A DNA stretch of 64,000 nt from Caproiciproducens galactitolivorans. GTDB lineage: Bacteria > Bacillota > Clostridia > Oscillospirales > Acutalibacteraceae. The notes below the pieces were generated by a model that saw only the letters and a program-made list of their open reading frames with translations, was not told the DNA's origin and did not search any database. The stretch covers positions 44,817-108,816 of the forward strand of contig NZ_JAPOHA010000010.1 of the NCBI RefSeq assembly GCF_026672255.1, read 5' to 3'. Made by a program: the position numbers and the translations under genes. Shown piece after piece: positions 63,394 to 64,000 of this stretch. The stretch's first letter is position 1. Each line of letters begins with the position of its first letter.

Positions 63394-63429
63394 AAAGCCG
63401 GTGCTTTCATGCATCGGCTTTCTATTTTT
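63394..63429 (+). terminator. Rho-independent terminator after the hydrolase
   Basis: AAAGCCGGTGC (63394-63404) pairs with GCATCGGCTTT (63411-63421, one G-T pair), followed by CTATTTTT. Confidence 0.8.
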
Positions 63430-63807
63430 GGCGGGTGCATAGTACCGTTTCGCCGTTTCCCTCGCACCGCAGGCGGTGCTCCTCCAACGAAAAGGTTAAG
63501 CTTTAACAACTTGAAAGTTTTGATCAAACTTTCTCAAAAGTTTGCGAGGTTTGGGGCGGCGCCCCATCGTTCCCTGGCTTTCAAAAAGCGCAGGAAGGGA
63601 GTGAAAACAATTCAGTGGATTGTTTCTGCGCGGGGAACCCTCGCCGGGGGTTCCCCGAAAGGTTGGAACTGCATCTTGTCTACTATTTTCGGACAGGCCG
63701 AATCGATTCCTTTTGTACTTCCTATCAAATTACAGGAATGATTTAGTCTGCCCTCAGGCCGGGCAGGCCCCTGCTTTCGGAATCGTGCGAAAGTAGGCAA
63801 AGGACGA

Positions 63808-63856
63808 GCAGGGGGCTTTTGAATCCCGGCGAGAGGGTTCCACAAAAGCCCCCTGC
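63808..63856. repeat. Strong inverted repeat with shared GCAGGGGGC arm
   Basis: GCAGGGGGCTTTTG (63808-63821) and CAAAAGCCCCCTGC (63843-63856) are perfect complements, and ATCCC/GGGTT in the loop can extend the stem. The left arm can also pair with CCCCTGCT at 63768-63775, giving an alternative fold. Confidence 0.65.
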
Positions 63857-63948
63857 ACTCCTGAGGTATCCCCAAAATGCCTTTGGGGTTACGCATTCTA
63901 TGTGGTTTTCATTGACGTTCCTCTGAGGCAGCTTAGAGGAAAAACCAT

Positions 63949-63984
63949 AAAAAAGGCTGTCCGGCAATTTTTTGCTGAACAGCT
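63949..63984 (-). terminator. Terminator for a leftward gene beyond the window
   Basis: On the minus strand AGCTGTTCAGCA and TGCCGGACAGCC form an imperfect stem around an A-rich loop, followed by TTTTTT. A gene on the minus strand to the right of the window would end here. Confidence 0.6.
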
Positions 63985-64000
63985 TTCGACTTTACTTATT

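Larger units (their letters stand above)
63430..64000. repeat. Gene-free repeat-like stretch with many hairpins
   Basis: No supported gene lies in this 570-base stretch. It contains AAACTTTC/CAAAAGTTTG-type text, hairpins at 63553-63565 (GGGGC/GCCCC), 63605-63625 (AAACAAT/ATTGTTT) and 63632-63656 (GGGGAACCC/GGGTTCCCC), a strong inverted repeat at 63808-63856, and a copy of the GGACGAGCAG motif. The make-up suggests an interspersed intergenic repeat or a structured RNA. Confidence 0.5.

Overview
The window is a chromosomal segment from a strictly anaerobic, moderately GC-rich low-GC-group Gram-positive. It is most likely a clostridial member of the Bacillota, probably in or near the Oscillospirales. 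The reasons are the Firmicutes origin gene order (dnaA-dnaN-yaaA-recF-remB-gyrB on one side and rpmH-rnpA-yidD-yidC-jag-mnmE-mnmG-rsmG-noc-parA-parB on the other), a separate CoaB and CoaC, and pyruvate:ferredoxin oxidoreductase with rubredoxin. No species can be named from the sequence alone.

Layout. Positions 1-8618 are on the minus strand: three tandem YcxB-like membrane proteins, gyrB, a zinc-ribbon membrane protein, remB, recF, yaaA, dnaN and dnaA. The dnaA-dnaN spacer holds a DnaA-trio unwinding element but almost no consensus DnaA boxes. Strand use flips at about 8.6-8.9 kb, where replication is expected to start. Positions 8949-22879 are on the plus strand: ribosomal and membrane-insertion genes, tRNA modification enzymes, two ParB-family proteins around ParA with two variant parS sites, serS, an acyl-ACP thioesterase and guaB. 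Positions 23.3-25.0 kb hold tRNA-Met, tRNA-Glu and tRNA-Val, then a small scar: a repeated tRNA-Val 3' end flanking a 5'-truncated MerR-type gene, followed by a nucleotidyltransferase-fold gene.

Positions 25.1-33.3 kb form an Amadori-product (fructosamine) utilisation locus: two SIS-domain deglycase-like proteins, a GntR/UTRA regulator, an FrlD-like kinase, a binding protein with two permeases, and a HAD phosphatase. Three promoters in this locus share an AATGTTAT/ATAACATT operator, so the genes look like one small regulon. YitT and rubredoxin genes follow.

Positions 35.0-47.2 kb hold a SorC-controlled catabolic cluster. It contains a class II aldolase, a D-2-hydroxyacid dehydrogenase, a complete branched-chain-amino-acid-type ABC importer, a TIM-barrel isomerase, a zinc dehydrogenase, a methionine gamma-lyase-type PLP enzyme and an FGGY sugar kinase. 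PFOR, a split transketolase and a MalY/PatB-type PLP enzyme follow to 54.05 kb. The combination does not match a pathway I can name with confidence and is the best candidate here for something undescribed.

Positions 54.1-57.0 kb (minus strand) hold a coenzyme A operon: coaB, coaC, coaX and an ECF transporter S component. The right end carries an autoregulated TetR gene, a small membrane protein, a dCache chemoreceptor, an MntH/MntR-type manganese pair, a monoacylglycerol-lipase-like hydrolase, and a gene-free 0.6 kb stretch packed with inverted repeats.
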